DNA from: Arthrobacter sp. JZ12
GTDB taxonomy: Bacteria; Actinomycetota; Actinomycetes; Actinomycetales; Micrococcaceae
DNA: 64,000 nucleotides
Reading direction: 5' to 3'
NCBI RefSeq assembly: GCF_035189165.1
Contig: NZ_CP045246.1
Coordinates: 1,488,001-1,552,000 of the forward strand
The position numbers and the translations under genes are program-made. Below the pieces are notes generated by a model. That model did no database searches and had not been told where the DNA came from. It saw only the letters and a list, made by a program, of their open reading frames with translations. This document shows, in pieces, positions 35,604 through 45,272 of the stretch; within the stretch, counting starts at the first letter, position 1; every line of letters starts with the position of its first letter.

Positions 35604-37618
35604 GACTGGTCAGTCAGCCCGCGCCGCTCAAGGAGCGGGTCGATGCTGGCAGCGCGCCCCCGGAAGGACGCGAAGGCTTCCAGCGGGTCCATGCTGTAAC
35701 CCCGCGAGAGGAGGGTCCTGCGGAAGTGTTCGCCGTTCTCGCGGGTGAGGCCGCCGGACTCCTTGAACCATTCGACGCTGTCGGCGTCGAGCACTTCGCT
35801 CCAGATGTAGGCGTAATAGGCAGCGGAATAGCCGCCCGCGAAGATGTGCTTGAAGTAGCCGGTGCGGTATCGGGGAGGGACGGGCGCAAAGTCCACGCCC
35901 GCGTCGTGCAGCGCCTGCTTCTCGAAGGCCAGCGGGTCCTCGATGTGCGTCCCGGGCGGCAGTTCATGCCAGGCGAGGTCAAGCAGCGCGGCCCCGAGGT
36001 ACTCGGTGGTGGCAAAACCTTCGCCCCACTGCTGGGCAGCGACGAGCTTGTCAATCGTCTCCTGGGGCAGGGGCTCGCCCGTCTGGTGGTGGCGCGCGTA
36101 GTTCCGGACCACCTCGGGCCAGAGCATCCACATCTCGTTCACCTGGGACGGGTACTCCACGAAGTCGCGCGGAACGCTGGTCCCGGAGAAGAGCGGATAG
36201 GTCACATCGGAGAAGAGCCCGTGCAGCGCGTGCCCGAACTCATGGAAGGCGGTCCGAACCTGGTCATAGGTCAGGAGGGTGGGCTCGCCCGCCGGCGGGC
36301 GAGGGACATTCAGATTATTGACGACGACGGCGCGGGTGCCTTCCAGCCGGGACTGCTCCACGAAGGAGTTCATCCACGCGCCGCCGTTCTTGGTGTCGCG
36401 CGTGTAGTAGTCGCCGAGGAAAAGGCCAAGACCGGTGCCGTCCTCCTCACGGACCTCCCAGATCCGAACTTCGGGGTGGTAGCCCTGCAGGTCCTCCCGC
36501 TCGTGGAACGTCAGCCCGTAGAGGCGGTTAGCCGCAAAGAAGACGCCGTCGGTCAGCACGCGATCCAATTCGAAGTAGGGGCGCAACGCTGCAAGGTCGA
36601 CGTCGAACTTTTCCGCGCGGACCTTCTCCGAATAGAAGGCCCAGTCCCATGCCTCGATCGGGTGCCCGGCGGCCTTCTCAAGGAGCTCGGCCTCCGCCCG
36701 GGCGTTCCTCACCGCAGGCTTGGCGAGCCTGTCGAGCATGTCGTGAATCGCCTCGAGCGACGGTGCCGTCTGGTCGTCGGTGGCCAGCTCGGCGTGGTTC
36801 CCGAAACCGAGGAGGGCGGCCCGCTCAGCACGGAGGGCAGCCATCTGTGCTGCCACCGACACGGTGTTGTTCTCATTTCCGCGCGAGCCGCGGCTGATCG
36901 ATGCCTCGTGGAGCCGCCGCCGTGTCTCGCGATTGGTGAGAACCTCCATTGCGGGTTGGGAGGTGGGCAGAATCAGGGTCAGGAGGTAGCCTCCCGGATG
37001 GCCGGCGTTCTCAGCAGCAGTTGCCGCCGCGGCCAGGTCGTCGCCCGAGAGCCCGTCGAGCTGGGCAGGATCCTCCACCAGCAGCGCGGAGTCGTTGGTG
37101 TCCCGAAGGAGCCGCTGCCCGAACTCCGTGCTCAGGCGTGACAGTTCGCTGTTGAGTTCGCGAAGGCGCTGCTGGGCTACCTCGTCGAGCTGGGCTCCGG
37201 CACGGATGAAGCGCTTCCGGTACTCATCGGCGAGCCGTGCAGATTCGGCATCCAACCCGGCGGTATCAACCTCGCAAACCCGCGCGAACAATGCAGCGTT
37301 GAGGTTGATGGCGTCCTGGTGCGCCGCCAGCCGCGGGGCGATCTCCTGCTCCACCGCCTGAATTCCTTCGGTGGCGTGGGCCGACGAGTTGTTATGGAAC
37401 ACCAGCGCAACCCGGCGCAGGGTCTGTCCGGCCAGCTCGAGGGCAACGATCGTGTTGTCGAATGTTGCCGGCTCACTACCAGCCAGGATGGCGTCGATCT
37501 CGGCAAGGTGTTCGCTCATCCCGGCTTCGAAGGCGGGCAAAAAATCCTCTTCCCGGATCTCGGCGAACGGAGGCAACTGGTAGGGGAGCGTGCTGGGACT
37601 TGCAAAAGGGTTGCTCAT
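35600..37618 (-). CDS. dcp: M3 family metallopeptidase, peptidyl-dipeptidase Dcp type
   Basis: A 672-residue cytoplasmic zinc peptidase. The active site is HEFGHALHGLFS, and the family's SGTSVPRDFVEYPSQ and RTGYFKHIFAGGYSAAYYAY segments are intact. The long helical N-terminal half (from FDNTIVALELAG) is typical of Dcp/OpdA enzymes that degrade short peptides. ATG 37618 (MSNPFASPS) fits the family start; the open frame extends 80 codons further upstream but into non-homologous sequence. The GNAT gene overlaps its stop. Confidence 0.93.
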   Translation of the reverse strand: MSNPFASPSTLPYQLPPFAEIREEDFLPAFEAGMSEHLAEIDAILAGSEPATFDNTIVALELAGQTLRRVALVFHNNSSAHATEGIQAVEQEIAPRLAAHQDAINLNAALFARVCEVDTAGLDAESARLADEYRKRFIRAGAQLDEVAQQRLRELNSELSRLSTEFGQRLLRDTNDSALLVEDPAQLDGLSGDDLAAAATAAENAGHPGGYLLTLILPTSQPAMEVLTNRETRRRLHEASISRGSRGNENNTVSVAAQMAALRAERAALLGFGNHAELATDDQTAPSLEAIHDMLDRLAKPAVRNARAEAELLEKAAGHPIEAWDWAFYSEKVRAEKFDVDLAALRPYFELDRVLTDGVFFAANRLYGLTFHEREDLQGYHPEVRIWEVREEDGTGLGLFLGDYYTRDTKNGGAWMNSFVEQSRLEGTRAVVVNNLNVPRPPAGEPTLLTYDQVRTAFHEFGHALHGLFSDVTYPLFSGTSVPRDFVEYPSQVNEMWMLWPEVVRNYARHHQTGEPLPQETIDKLVAAQQWGEGFATTEYLGAALLDLAWHELPPGTHIEDPLAFEKQALHDAGVDFAPVPPRYRTGYFKHIFAGGYSAAYYAYIWSEVLDADSVEWFKESGGLTRENGEHFRRTLLSRGYSMDPLEAFASFRGRAASIDPLLERRGLTDQS

Positions 37619-37687
37619 GGAAACCAACCTTGGCACAGCGGGCGGCACCTCTTCCACAACATCACCGGAAATAACCGATCCCGCACC

Positions 37688-37693
37688 TATCAT
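37688..37693 (+). promoter_or_regulatory. -10 element TATCAT of capA copy 2
   Basis: TATCAT lies 29 bases before ATG 37723, with a GGGAGGAG ribosome binding site between. The -35 is weak. Confidence 0.45.
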
Positions 37694-37722
37694 GAAGGGG
37701 CACCGTACGAGGGAGGAGAACG

Positions 37723-38979
37723 ATGGCTGTTCGGGGGAAGACCACCGGGAAATGGGCGGCGCTGGGGCTCGCGCTCGCGCTGGCCTGCTCAGGCTGCATG
37801 GGGGCCGGGGAGGGCCGCACCGTCGAGGGAAGCTCATCCGGTACCCCTGAGGGCTCAACCAGCCCGGAGGCGACGACGACGTCCGCCTCGCCTACTCCTG
37901 AACCCTCGCCCGAGCCGACGCCCGGCAAGGGTCCCGACTGCCCCACCGACCGGTGCTTTTCCTTCATGGCTTCCGGAGACCTGCTGGTCCACCCGCAACT
38001 GTGGGACCAGGCGGCCGTGGACGCGCAGGAGACCGGCAAAGGAACCCTCAACTTCGAACCGTTGCTTGCCGCCCAGCGGCCCTACATCGAAGCCAGCGAC
38101 ATCGCCATGTGCCACATGGAGACACCCGTCGCGACGCCGGAAGGCCCGTACAGCGGCTACCCGATGTTCAACGTCCCGCCGCAGATCCTGGACGCCGCGA
38201 AGGCGGTGGGCTACCAGGCCTGCACTACGGCTAGCAACCACACGATCGATGCCGGGACAGAGGGCCTGGTGCGCACGCTGGACACACTCGACAGGCTTGG
38301 CCTGGAGCATACAGGGTCCTACCGCACCGAGGAGGAGGCTCAGGAACTGATGATCCTCGAGACTCCCGCTGCCCGTGTGGCAGTCATCGAGGCCACCTAC
38401 GGGCTGAACGGACTGGTGCCGGAGTTCCCCTGGCAGGTGGACATGCTGGACGCCGCGACCATGATCGAAAAGGCAGAGCGCGCACGCGAGGAGGGCGCCG
38501 ACGTCGTAATTGCCGCTATTCACGCAGGCGACGAATACGCCTCGCTGCCCAATCAGCAGCAAGTCGATCTTGCGCATACGCTCGCTGACAGCGGCGCTGT
38601 CGATTTCATCTATGGCCACCACACGCACTCGGTGCTGCCGATCGAGTACTACAACGACACCTGGATCGTCTACGGGCTGGGCAATGGCGTGACCGAGCTA
38701 TCGCCGGTCTACGACGTGAACAATGAGGGACTCACCATCCGGGCCCAGTTTGCGGCCGATGAGTCAGGCGAATGGACCGTGAGCGACCTGGCATGGGTTC
38801 CCTCGGTGATCGTCCGCGACCCGTACCGGTGGTGTTCGCTGGCCCCGGACCAGGAGCCCGGCTCCTGCTCGACGCCGGAGCATGAAGCAGCCGTGAAAGC
38901 GCGCACTCTCGCGACGGTGGAGACCTATGGAGCAGCCGACCACGGTGCGCGCCAGTGGACGGTGTCCGAGGAGAAGTAG
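37723..38979 (+). CDS. CapA family putative lipoprotein, copy 2 (intact)
   Basis: A 418-residue secreted protein. A hydrophobic signal (about 12-22) ends at a cysteine-rich CSGC lipobox-like site, followed by a Ser/Thr/Pro/Glu linker to about residue 70. The CapA (PGA_cap) domain has FMASGDLLVHP, MCHMETPVA, TTASNHTIDAG, AIHAGDEY and IYGHHTHSVLPIE, the metal-ligand pattern of the calcineurin-like superfamily. CapA proteins are linked to poly-gamma-glutamate capsule formation, but no capBC genes are nearby, so the role here is open. GGGAGGAG precedes the ATG. Confidence 0.9.
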   Translation: MAVRGKTTGKWAALGLALALACSGCMGAGEGRTVEGSSSGTPEGSTSPEATTTSASPTPEPSPEPTPGKGPDCPTDRCFSFMASGDLLVHPQLWDQAAVDAQETGKGTLNFEPLLAAQRPYIEASDIAMCHMETPVATPEGPYSGYPMFNVPPQILDAAKAVGYQACTTASNHTIDAGTEGLVRTLDTLDRLGLEHTGSYRTEEEAQELMILETPAARVAVIEATYGLNGLVPEFPWQVDMLDAATMIEKAERAREEGADVVIAAIHAGDEYASLPNQQQVDLAHTLADSGAVDFIYGHHTHSVLPIEYYNDTWIVYGLGNGVTELSPVYDVNNEGLTIRAQFAADESGEWTVSDLAWVPSVIVRDPYRWCSLAPDQEPGSCSTPEHEAAVKARTLATVETYGAADHGARQWTVSEEK

Positions 38980-38991
38980 ATTTCTGCTCCC

Positions 38992-39732
38992 TCAGCGGGG
39001 ACGTGCGCCGGCGTGCTTGCGGGCGAGTTCGGCCAGACTGTCGTCCAGGTTGCCGGGCTCGAACGAGCCGTACTTGCGGATCGCGGCTTCGCGGATGAGG
39101 AAGTCTGCGATGGCAGGGTTCTTCGGCAGCAGGGAGCCGTGCAGGTAGCTGGCCACGATGTTCCGGTACCGGGCACCCTCATGGTCTTCACTCGAGTTGT
39201 TGCCCTCGCCCTTCGTGACCGTGGCGAGCGGCCGGACGCCGGGGCCCAAGTAGGTCTGGCCGCTGTGGTTCTCGTAGCCGTGGATTTCCCCGAACTCCTC
39301 GCTGTTGGCGACCACGTTGCCGATCAGCCGTTCGCTGCCGCCGTGGGTCTCGATGTCGAGGATGCCGATCCCGGGAATCAGCATCCCGTCATGGGTCTTG
39401 AAAAACTTTCCGAACAGCTGGTAGAGGCCGCAGATCACCAGCATCGGAGCGCCGTCTTCCGCCAGTCGACGCAGGCGCGCGGCGTTGGCTTGGAGGTCCT
39501 CCTGGATGACCACCTGCCCGCTGTCCTGTCCGCCGCCGCCGATAAGGATGTCGACATCCTCCTGGAAGGCGTCGCCGGCGTTGTGTTCAAGCACCTCGGC
39601 TTCGTAGCCGTGCCACGCCAGTCTCTGCTTGAGAACCAGGACGTTACCCCAGTCTCCGTAGATATTCATGTCCCGGGGATAGAGCTGCAGGATGCGGATT
39701 GTGCCCTTGCTCGTTGGAGCGTCGTGGGTCAT
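38992..39732 (-). CDS. gatD: Lipid II isoglutaminyl synthase, glutaminase subunit
   Basis: A 246-residue class I glutamine amidotransferase that supplies ammonia to MurT for amidation of the D-Glu of lipid II stem peptides. The nucleophile C101 is in LVICGLYQLFG and the catalytic histidine H198 in SYLHGSLLPKNP; LIGGGGQDSGQ is typical of GatD. The start overlaps the murT stop (ATGA), so the complex subunits are co-translated. Cytoplasmic, acting on membrane-bound lipid II. Confidence 0.94.
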   Translation of the reverse strand: MTHDAPTSKGTIRILQLYPRDMNIYGDWGNVLVLKQRLAWHGYEAEVLEHNAGDAFQEDVDILIGGGGQDSGQVVIQEDLQANAARLRRLAEDGAPMLVICGLYQLFGKFFKTHDGMLIPGIGILDIETHGGSERLIGNVVANSEEFGEIHGYENHSGQTYLGPGVRPLATVTKGEGNNSSEDHEGARYRNIVASYLHGSLLPKNPAIADFLIREAAIRKYGSFEPGNLDDSLAELARKHAGARPR

Positions 39733-41009
39733 GACACCACCTTCACTTCGGTAATTCGGGACAGATCCCTGCGTATTGCCAACATGGCGGTGTACGTGCA
39801 GAAGATCCGCTTGGGCCGGCCCTTCGCGCTGTGGATGAAGGTGCGCAGCGCGGAACCGGTGTCGGTGTCGATGTCGGCGACCGAAACGTCGTCGTACTTC
39901 AGGCGCAGGGCCATGTCATATGCGCGCACGCCGCTGACCATGTCAACACCGGCTTCACGAAGGGTGTCGAAATCGACGTCCCAGAGCCAGGACATGTCCC
40001 TGCCGTCGGCGTAGTTGTCGTTGATGGCGATCATGGTTGCGTAACCGGTGGCATCGAAGGACTTGAGGCCAAGCCGGAACCCGCTGGGGTTCTTCACCAG
40101 CACAAGCTCCAGCGGCTGCCCGTCAACCACCAGCGACTCACCGCGGCCGAAGGCCGGCTCAACCGCGGCCAGGGAATTGAGCAACGCTTCCCGGCGGGCG
40201 TCCTTGCCCAGGACCACCCGAGCCATGGCAAGGGCGGCGGCAGCGTTGAAGATGTTGTAGACACCACGGAGGCTCAGTTCGACGGTGCTCGACTCTCCGT
40301 CCATCGAGAAGGACGCCGTGTTCGAGTCGACGGTCTCAAGAACCACGTCTGCCGGCAGGCGCGAGGCCGGTGCCGTGCCGGTTGCACCCCGAAGCTCGTC
40401 GTCGCTGGGGAACGTGTCCCGGAGACCCTCGTTGAGGCCGAAGTAGGCAACCGTTGCGTTCTTCACCGAAGATGCGATTGAAGCGACGCGCGGATCCTCC
40501 CGGTTCAGCACTACCGTGCCCGTGGTCTTGACCGCAATCTGCTCAAGCAGTCTGGTGGTCTTGTCGATTTCGCCGAACCGGTCCAACTGGTCGCGCAGCA
40601 CATTCAGGAGCAGGCAGTGGGTCGGTGGAACCAGGTTCACGAAGTGGACGGCGTGGGCCTCGTCGAGTTCAAGTACGGCAACGTCGGCCTTCAAGCGGCC
40701 GCGCCAGTCCACGTCACCCAACAGGGCGGCAGCCACTCCGCGGGTGAAATTGCTTCCCGTCCGGTTGGTGAACACCTTCAGGCCCTGACCCTCAAGCAGT
40801 TCCACCACCATCTTGGTGGTGGTTGTCTTGCCGTTGGTGCCACTGACAACGACGACGCCGCGGGGCAGGTCCCGTAGTGCCCTCGCCATGAAACCGGGGT
40901 CGATCCGTTCCACCACCAGGCCGGGGAAGGCAGAGCCGCCGCCGCGCAGGCGTGACAGGGCTCGGACTGCTTTGCCCAGGGGCACGCTCAAGCTAGACAG
41001 ACCAGACAT
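39729..41009 (-). CDS. murT: Lipid II isoglutaminyl synthase, Mur-ligase-like subunit
   Basis: A 426-residue Mur ligase homologue. The ATP loop is VSGTNGKTTTTK (55-66), followed by the tRTGSNF segment, ELDEAHAVHF, LLLNVLRDQLDRFGE and the C-terminal MurT domain with LVKNPSGF. It activates the D-Glu carboxylate for amidation. The Cys4 zinc ribbon inserted in the S. aureus and pneumococcal enzymes is missing: the protein has only two cysteines. ATG 41009 has TAAGTT seven bases upstream, a leaderless geometry; a longer in-frame start at 41048 is not needed. Confidence 0.94.
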   Translation of the reverse strand: MSGLSSLSVPLGKAVRALSRLRGGGSAFPGLVVERIDPGFMARALRDLPRGVVVVSGTNGKTTTTKMVVELLEGQGLKVFTNRTGSNFTRGVAAALLGDVDWRGRLKADVAVLELDEAHAVHFVNLVPPTHCLLLNVLRDQLDRFGEIDKTTRLLEQIAVKTTGTVVLNREDPRVASIASSVKNATVAYFGLNEGLRDTFPSDDELRGATGTAPASRLPADVVLETVDSNTASFSMDGESSTVELSLRGVYNIFNAAAALAMARVVLGKDARREALLNSLAAVEPAFGRGESLVVDGQPLELVLVKNPSGFRLGLKSFDATGYATMIAINDNYADGRDMSWLWDVDFDTLREAGVDMVSGVRAYDMALRLKYDDVSVADIDTDTGSALRTFIHSAKGRPKRIFCTYTAMLAIRRDLSRITEVKVVS

Positions 41010-41016
41010 GACGTCT

Positions 41017-41022
41017 AACTTA
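41017..41022 (-). promoter_or_regulatory. -10 element TAAGTT of murT-gatD
   Basis: On the minus strand TAAGTT and seven bases precede ATG 41009. Confidence 0.55.
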
Positions 41023-41128
41023 TCGCGATTTGGTTCCTCAACCGGCATACGCGCTTGCCTTCCGGGCCGGGCCGGGAGTGCCGCTCAGCCGGCCGGTCTT
41101 CGAATTCGGGCGCTGCGCACGGCCAAAC

Positions 41129-41134
41129 TAGAAT
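41129..41134 (+). promoter_or_regulatory. -10 element TAGAAT of pdxT
   Basis: TAGAAT and six bases precede GTG 41141, with no ribosome binding site, so the mRNA is probably leaderless. Confidence 0.6.
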
Positions 41135-41140
41135 AGTTCG

Positions 41141-41854
41141 GTGACTTCCACAAATACATCTGCGGACAACCCGCTGCGCGTAGGCGTCCTGGCAGTGCAG
41201 GGTGACGTCCGCGAACACATGAGGGTGATTGAATCCCTGGGCGGATCAGCAACGGCAGTCCGCCGCCCTTCAGAGTTGGCAGACATCGAAGGACTGATCA
41301 TTCCCGGGGGCGAGTCCACCACGATGGACAAGCTGACCCGCGCTTTCGACCTTGCCGAACCGCTGCGTGAACGAGTCCGGGACGGCTTTCCTGTCTACGG
41401 TTCCTGTGCGGGAATGATCATGCTCGCCGACACCATCGCCGATCCTTCCCTCGACCTGTCGGGCAGCCCTCAACAGACGATCGGCGGGCTGGACATCGTG
41501 GTGCGCAGGAACGCTTTCGGCCGGCAGCGTGAATCCTTCGAGACCGATCTCGCGTTCGCAGAGCTTCCCGGCAGCCCGGATCCTGTTCATGCGGTCTTCA
41601 TCCGCGCTCCCTGGGTGGAGAAGGTCGGAGAGTCCGTGCAGGTCCTCGCGCAGGTGGATGCGCCGGAGACACCCCCCGCCGAGCACGGCGTCGGGCAGGC
41701 CGATGCACGGCCGGTCGCTAGAATTGTTGCAGTTCGCTCAGGAAACCTGCTGGCCACGAGCTTCCATCCGGAAGTCACAGGCGAGCACCGCGTTCACGAG
41801 CTTTTCCTATCCATGATCGCAAAGAGAAGGGCAGAGCATGTCGGGGCACTCTAA
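41141..41854 (+). CDS. pdxT: Pyridoxal 5'-phosphate synthase, glutaminase subunit
   Basis: A 237-residue glutaminase that feeds ammonia to PdxS. IIPGGEST (53-60), the nucleophile C89 in [14 protein letters not shown] and the His/Glu pair in [13 protein letters not shown] are all present. It overlaps yebC by 17 bases. It is separated from pdxS by 7.6 kb holding cell-wall, CapA and peptidase genes, whereas the two are adjacent in many bacteria. A leaderless promoter lies immediately upstream. Confidence 0.96.
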   Translation: MTSTNTSADNPLRVGVLAVQGDVREHMRVIESLGGSATAVRRPSELADIEGLIIPGGESTTMDKLTRAFDLAEPLRERVRDGFPVYGSCAGMIMLADTIADPSLDLSGSPQQTIGGLDIVVRRNAFGRQRESFETDLAFAELPGSPDPVHAVFIRAPWVEKVGESVQVLAQVDAPETPPAEHGVGQADARPVARIVAVRSGNLLATSFHPEVTGEHRVHELFLSMIAKRRAEHVGAL

Positions 41855-42596
41855 ATGGGCTACCACCAAACACAAGAAGGCGGTCATTGATGCCAAGCGC
41901 GCCAAGTCCTTCGCCAAGCTGATCAAGAACATCGAAGTTGCTGCCCGCGCAGGAGGGGCAGATCTCTCAGGTAACCCCGCGCTGGAACTTGCCGTCCAGA
42001 AGGCCAAGAAAACCTCGGTCCCGAATGACAACATCGACCGTGCGATCAAGCGCGGCGCCGGCCTCACCGGTGAGGTCATTGACTACTCCGAGATCATCTA
42101 CGAAGCACGCGGTCCCCAGGGTTCGGCTTTGCTCATCGAGTGCCTGACCGACAACAAGAACCGCGCCGCATCAGAGGTGCGCGTTGCCATCACCCGCAAC
42201 GGCGGTACCGTGGCCGATCCCGGGTCCGTTGCCTACCTTTTCTCGCGCAAGGGCGTCGTGTCGCTGCCGAAGAAGGACCTGAGCGAGGACGATGTCCTCA
42301 TGGCGGTCCTCGACGCGGGGGCCGAGGAGGTCAAGGAATCCGGTGACAGCTTCGACGTTCACTCCGAGCCCACCGACCTGCGCGCCGTCGTCGCCGGTCT
42401 CGAGGATGCCGGGATCGAGTACGAGACCGACGAGGTCGAGTTCGTTCCCTCCATGCAGGTGGAGTTGGATGCCGACGCTGCACGGAAGTTCCTCAAGCTC
42501 GTCGATGCTCTCGAGGACCTTGACGACGTCCAGAACGTGTACTCGAACGCTGATCTCAGCGATGACGTACTCGCCCAGCTGGAGAGCGACGATTAG
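41838..42596 (+). CDS. yebC: YebC/PmpR family regulatory protein
   Basis: A 252-residue YebC/TACO1 protein, starting with the family signature [15 protein letters not shown], with [16 protein letters not shown] and [15 protein letters not shown]. Members act as transcriptional regulators or relieve ribosome stalling at proline stretches. AGAGAAGGG upstream of the ATG lies inside the pdxT coding region. It is followed after 24 bases by ruvC, the common pdxT-yebC-ruvCAB order. Confidence 0.96.
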   Translation: MSGHSKWATTKHKKAVIDAKRAKSFAKLIKNIEVAARAGGADLSGNPALELAVQKAKKTSVPNDNIDRAIKRGAGLTGEVIDYSEIIYEARGPQGSALLIECLTDNKNRAASEVRVAITRNGGTVADPGSVAYLFSRKGVVSLPKKDLSEDDVLMAVLDAGAEEVKESGDSFDVHSEPTDLRAVVAGLEDAGIEYETDEVEFVPSMQVELDADAARKFLKLVDALEDLDDVQNVYSNADLSDDVLAQLESDD

Positions 42597-42620
42597 TTCG
42601 GCCTTCCCCGGATCCGCGCC

Positions 42621-43193
42621 GTGACTCTCAGGGTCATGGGCGTGGATCCGGGACTGACGCGCTGCGGCCTCGCGGTGGTCGACGTGGAGCCGAACCGGCG
42701 CGCTACCCTCGTTTCCGTCGGCGTAGTAGGTACACCCGCCGACGTCAGCCTGGACCGCAGGCTGCTCATGATCGCGGAGTCCGTTGAATCCTGGCTGGAT
42801 TCCCACTCACCGGCGGTCCTCGCCGTCGAACGCGTTTTCAGCCAGCTGAACGTGAGCACCGTGATGGGCACCGCACAGGCGTCCGGCGTCGTCATCGCTG
42901 CAGCCGCGCGACGCGGCATACCGGTCGCGCTGCACACGCCCACTGAGGTCAAGGCTGCGGTCACCGGAAACGGGCAGTCGGACAAGGCCGCAGTCACCAA
43001 GATGGTCACCAAGATCCTTCGGCTGACAACCGCGCCCACTCCTGCGGACGCTGCAGACGCGCTTGCCCTGGCGATCACGCATGCCTGGCGGACCGGAGCT
43101 TCCGCCACGGCCCGCGCGCAGGGCGGTTCGGGGCAGACCCCCGCGCAGCGGTTGTGGGCGGAAGCGGAAGCAAAAGCACGACGGCGGCGCTAA
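42621..43193 (+). CDS. ruvC: Crossover junction endodeoxyribonuclease RuvC
   Basis: A 190-residue Holliday-junction resolvase. The four acidic catalytic residues are visible and correctly spaced: D9 ([10 protein letters not shown]), E70 (AVERVF), D143 and D146 (PADAADALA). It works with RuvAB in branch migration and resolution. It starts with GTG at 42621, 24 bases after yebC. The basic, Ala/Arg-rich C-terminal tail is somewhat longer than in E. coli, as is common in actinobacteria. Confidence 0.96.
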   Translation: MTLRVMGVDPGLTRCGLAVVDVEPNRRATLVSVGVVGTPADVSLDRRLLMIAESVESWLDSHSPAVLAVERVFSQLNVSTVMGTAQASGVVIAAAARRGIPVALHTPTEVKAAVTGNGQSDKAAVTKMVTKILRLTTAPTPADAADALALAITHAWRTGASATARAQGGSGQTPAQRLWAEAEAKARRRR

Positions 43194-43339
43194 ATCTCCG
43201 GATTCACCGGCGGCCGGTGTGGCGCTCATCTTTTGTGGGACGGTGCCGTAGGCTCATTCGTAGATATGTTCGGTGATATTCACACGACTTCCCGCACCCA
43301 CTTCTTGCATCGTCAAGCCTTACCTTGGAGCACCAGCGC

Positions 43340-43969
43340 ATGATCAGCTCTCTGACCGGAACCGTCAGCCACGTGGGCCTTCATTCCGCCGTCATCGATG
43401 TCAACGGGTTCGGCATGCAGGTCCAGGCCACGCCGCAGACACTTTCCGGCCTGCATGTTGGCGCGCAGGCCACTGTATCCACCGCGCTGATCGTCCGTGA
43501 GGATTCAATGACGCTGTTCGGCTTCGCGGGGCCCGAGGAGCGCGAGGTTTTCGAGACCCTGCTGGGCGTGAGCGGAGTGGGGCCGCGGCTAGCGCTTGCT
43601 GTTCTTGCGGTACACACCCCGGAAGCCATCCGGATAGCGGCGTCATCGGGTGACGACAAGGCCTTCAGCAAGGTGCCTGGTATCGGCCCGAAGGGAGCCC
43701 GACGCATTGTTCTTGAGCTCGCCGACAAGCTGGTTCCGCTGGAATCCGGCTCTCCGGCTACGCCCGGGAATGCGTGGCAGGGTCAAGTTCTTGCCGCGAT
43801 GATGGGCCTGGGCTGGTCGGAGAAGGACGCGGGTGCGGCCATCGACGCGGCGATCAAGGAATCACCGGAGACCGCAGCCTCCGGTGACGTCGGATCAATC
43901 CTCAAGCTCACCCTGCGCAGGCTCGGCCAGGACGGCGCCCGCAGCTCTGCCCGGACGTCGGTGGGCTGA
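43340..43969 (+). CDS. ruvA: Holliday junction DNA helicase subunit RuvA
   Basis: A 209-residue junction-binding protein: N-terminal OB fold ([13 protein letters not shown]...), two helix-hairpin-helix motifs ([13 protein letters not shown] and [19 protein letters not shown]), and domain III, which contacts RuvB ([14 protein letters not shown]). ATG 43340 is preferred over TTG 43325. The 146-base gap after ruvC shows no other feature. Its stop overlaps the ruvB start as TGATG. Confidence 0.96.
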   Translation: MISSLTGTVSHVGLHSAVIDVNGFGMQVQATPQTLSGLHVGAQATVSTALIVREDSMTLFGFAGPEEREVFETLLGVSGVGPRLALAVLAVHTPEAIRIAASSGDDKAFSKVPGIGPKGARRIVLELADKLVPLESGSPATPGNAWQGQVLAAMMGLGWSEKDAGAAIDAAIKESPETAASGDVGSILKLTLRRLGQDGARSSARTSVG

Positions 43970-45078
43970 TGGCGGCGGACAACGAACAGCCGCTGGTCTC
44001 TCCCGCGGTGGATCCTGAGGATCGCGCAGTCGAAGCGGCGCTCAGGCCGAAGAACCTTGACGATTTTGTGGGACAGGCTCGTGTGCGACGGCAGCTGTCC
44101 CTGGTGCTGGAAGCATCGCGCCTGAGGGGGCGCAGCGCGGACCACGTCCTGCTGTCCGGTCCGCCCGGACTGGGCAAGACCACTCTTGCAATGATCATTG
44201 CCGCCGAGATGAACGCGCCGCTGCGTATCAGCTCCGGCCCGGCGATCCAGCACGCGGGGGACCTTGCCGCGATCCTGTCCTCACTGACGGACGGCGAGGT
44301 GCTGTTCCTCGATGAAATCCACCGAATGTCCCGGCCGGCCGAAGAGATGCTCTACATGGCCATGGAGGACTTCCGGGTAGACATCGTGGTGGGCAAAGGG
44401 CCCGGAGCCACCGCCATTCCGTTGGACCTCCCGCCGTTCACCCTTGTCGGGGCAACAACACGGGCCGGGCTCCTGCCGGGACCGCTGCGCGACCGGTTCG
44501 GCTTCACCGGGCATCTGGAGTTCTACTCCACCGAGGAGCTCGAACTGGTGCTGCGCCGTTCGGCCATGATGATGGACATGCGGGTCAACTCGGCGGCATT
44601 TGCGGAGATTGCCGGCCGATCCAGGGGAACACCCCGTATCGCCAACCGTCTTCTGCGGCGGGTTCGCGACTGGGCACTGGTTCACGCCGTCGACGTCATC
44701 GATGCCGGCAGTGCCGGTGCGGCGCTGGACATGTACGAGGTTGACGCAAAGGGCCTTGACCGGCTGGACCGCGCCGTGCTGACCGCGCTGGTGACCAAGT
44801 TCAATGGAGGACCTGTCGGTTTGTCTACCCTCGCTATAGCTGTCGGCGAGGAACCTGAAACCGTCGAGACTGTTGCCGAACCCTACCTGGTCCGCGAAGG
44901 CATGCTCGGCCGTACCCCGCGCGGACGGATTGCGACAGCTGCTGCGTGGGAGCATCTGGGACTGATGATGCCGCCGACCGTCGCGGCCGCGATGCCCGAG
45001 GACCTGTTTTCGGTGTACCAGGAAGAGCACGACGGGGAACTCGGTGACGAGACGGAGTGGAGCAGGAACAAGCGCTAG
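43969..45078 (+). CDS. ruvB: Holliday junction branch migration ATPase RuvB
   Basis: A 369-residue AAA+ motor with Walker [10 protein letters not shown] (64-72), Walker B LFLDEIHR (112-119), sensor segments LVGATTRAG and RDRFGF, and a C-terminal winged helix (VEPYL-type [19 protein letters not shown]). It is co-translated with RuvA. The extra C-terminal acidic tail (about 15 residues) is usual for actinobacteria. Confidence 0.97.
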   Translation: MAADNEQPLVSPAVDPEDRAVEAALRPKNLDDFVGQARVRRQLSLVLEASRLRGRSADHVLLSGPPGLGKTTLAMIIAAEMNAPLRISSGPAIQHAGDLAAILSSLTDGEVLFLDEIHRMSRPAEEMLYMAMEDFRVDIVVGKGPGATAIPLDLPPFTLVGATTRAGLLPGPLRDRFGFTGHLEFYSTEELELVLRRSAMMMDMRVNSAAFAEIAGRSRGTPRIANRLLRRVRDWALVHAVDVIDAGSAGAALDMYEVDAKGLDRLDRAVLTALVTKFNGGPVGLSTLAIAVGEEPETVETVAEPYLVREGMLGRTPRGRIATAAAWEHLGLMMPPTVAAAMPEDLFSVYQEEHDGELGDETEWSRNKR

Positions 45079-45115
45079 TGCTTGTTCGGGCCGGAATGCC
45101 CGTAAACTGATATGA

Positions 45116-45133
45116 CGCGCGGCACACCGCGCG
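45116..45133 (+). terminator. Short GC hairpin after ruvB
   Basis: CGCGCGG (45116-45122) pairs with CCGCGCG (45127-45133) around CACA, followed by ATTGTTGT. It is a modest terminator in the 194-base gap before yajC. TAAACT (45103-45108) just upstream could be a -10 for yajC. Confidence 0.5.
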
Positions 45134-45272
45134 ATTGTTGTCGTGGATTCGGCCCCCAACCAATACGGTAGAGGGAGTTACCCGGCGAATCGCGCCTTGG
45201 CCGCGGACCCGGCGTCGGATGTACATACATGTATTCCGGCCGCGCTGACCAACTTAGGAACGGATCTTCTCT

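Noticed and set aside
45112-45168. Short Cys-containing frame (ATG 45112) that could be a leader peptide before yajC
   Set aside because: The -10-like TAAACT is only three bases upstream, which does not fit a leaderless start, no ribosome binding site exists, and the region is better explained by a hairpin.
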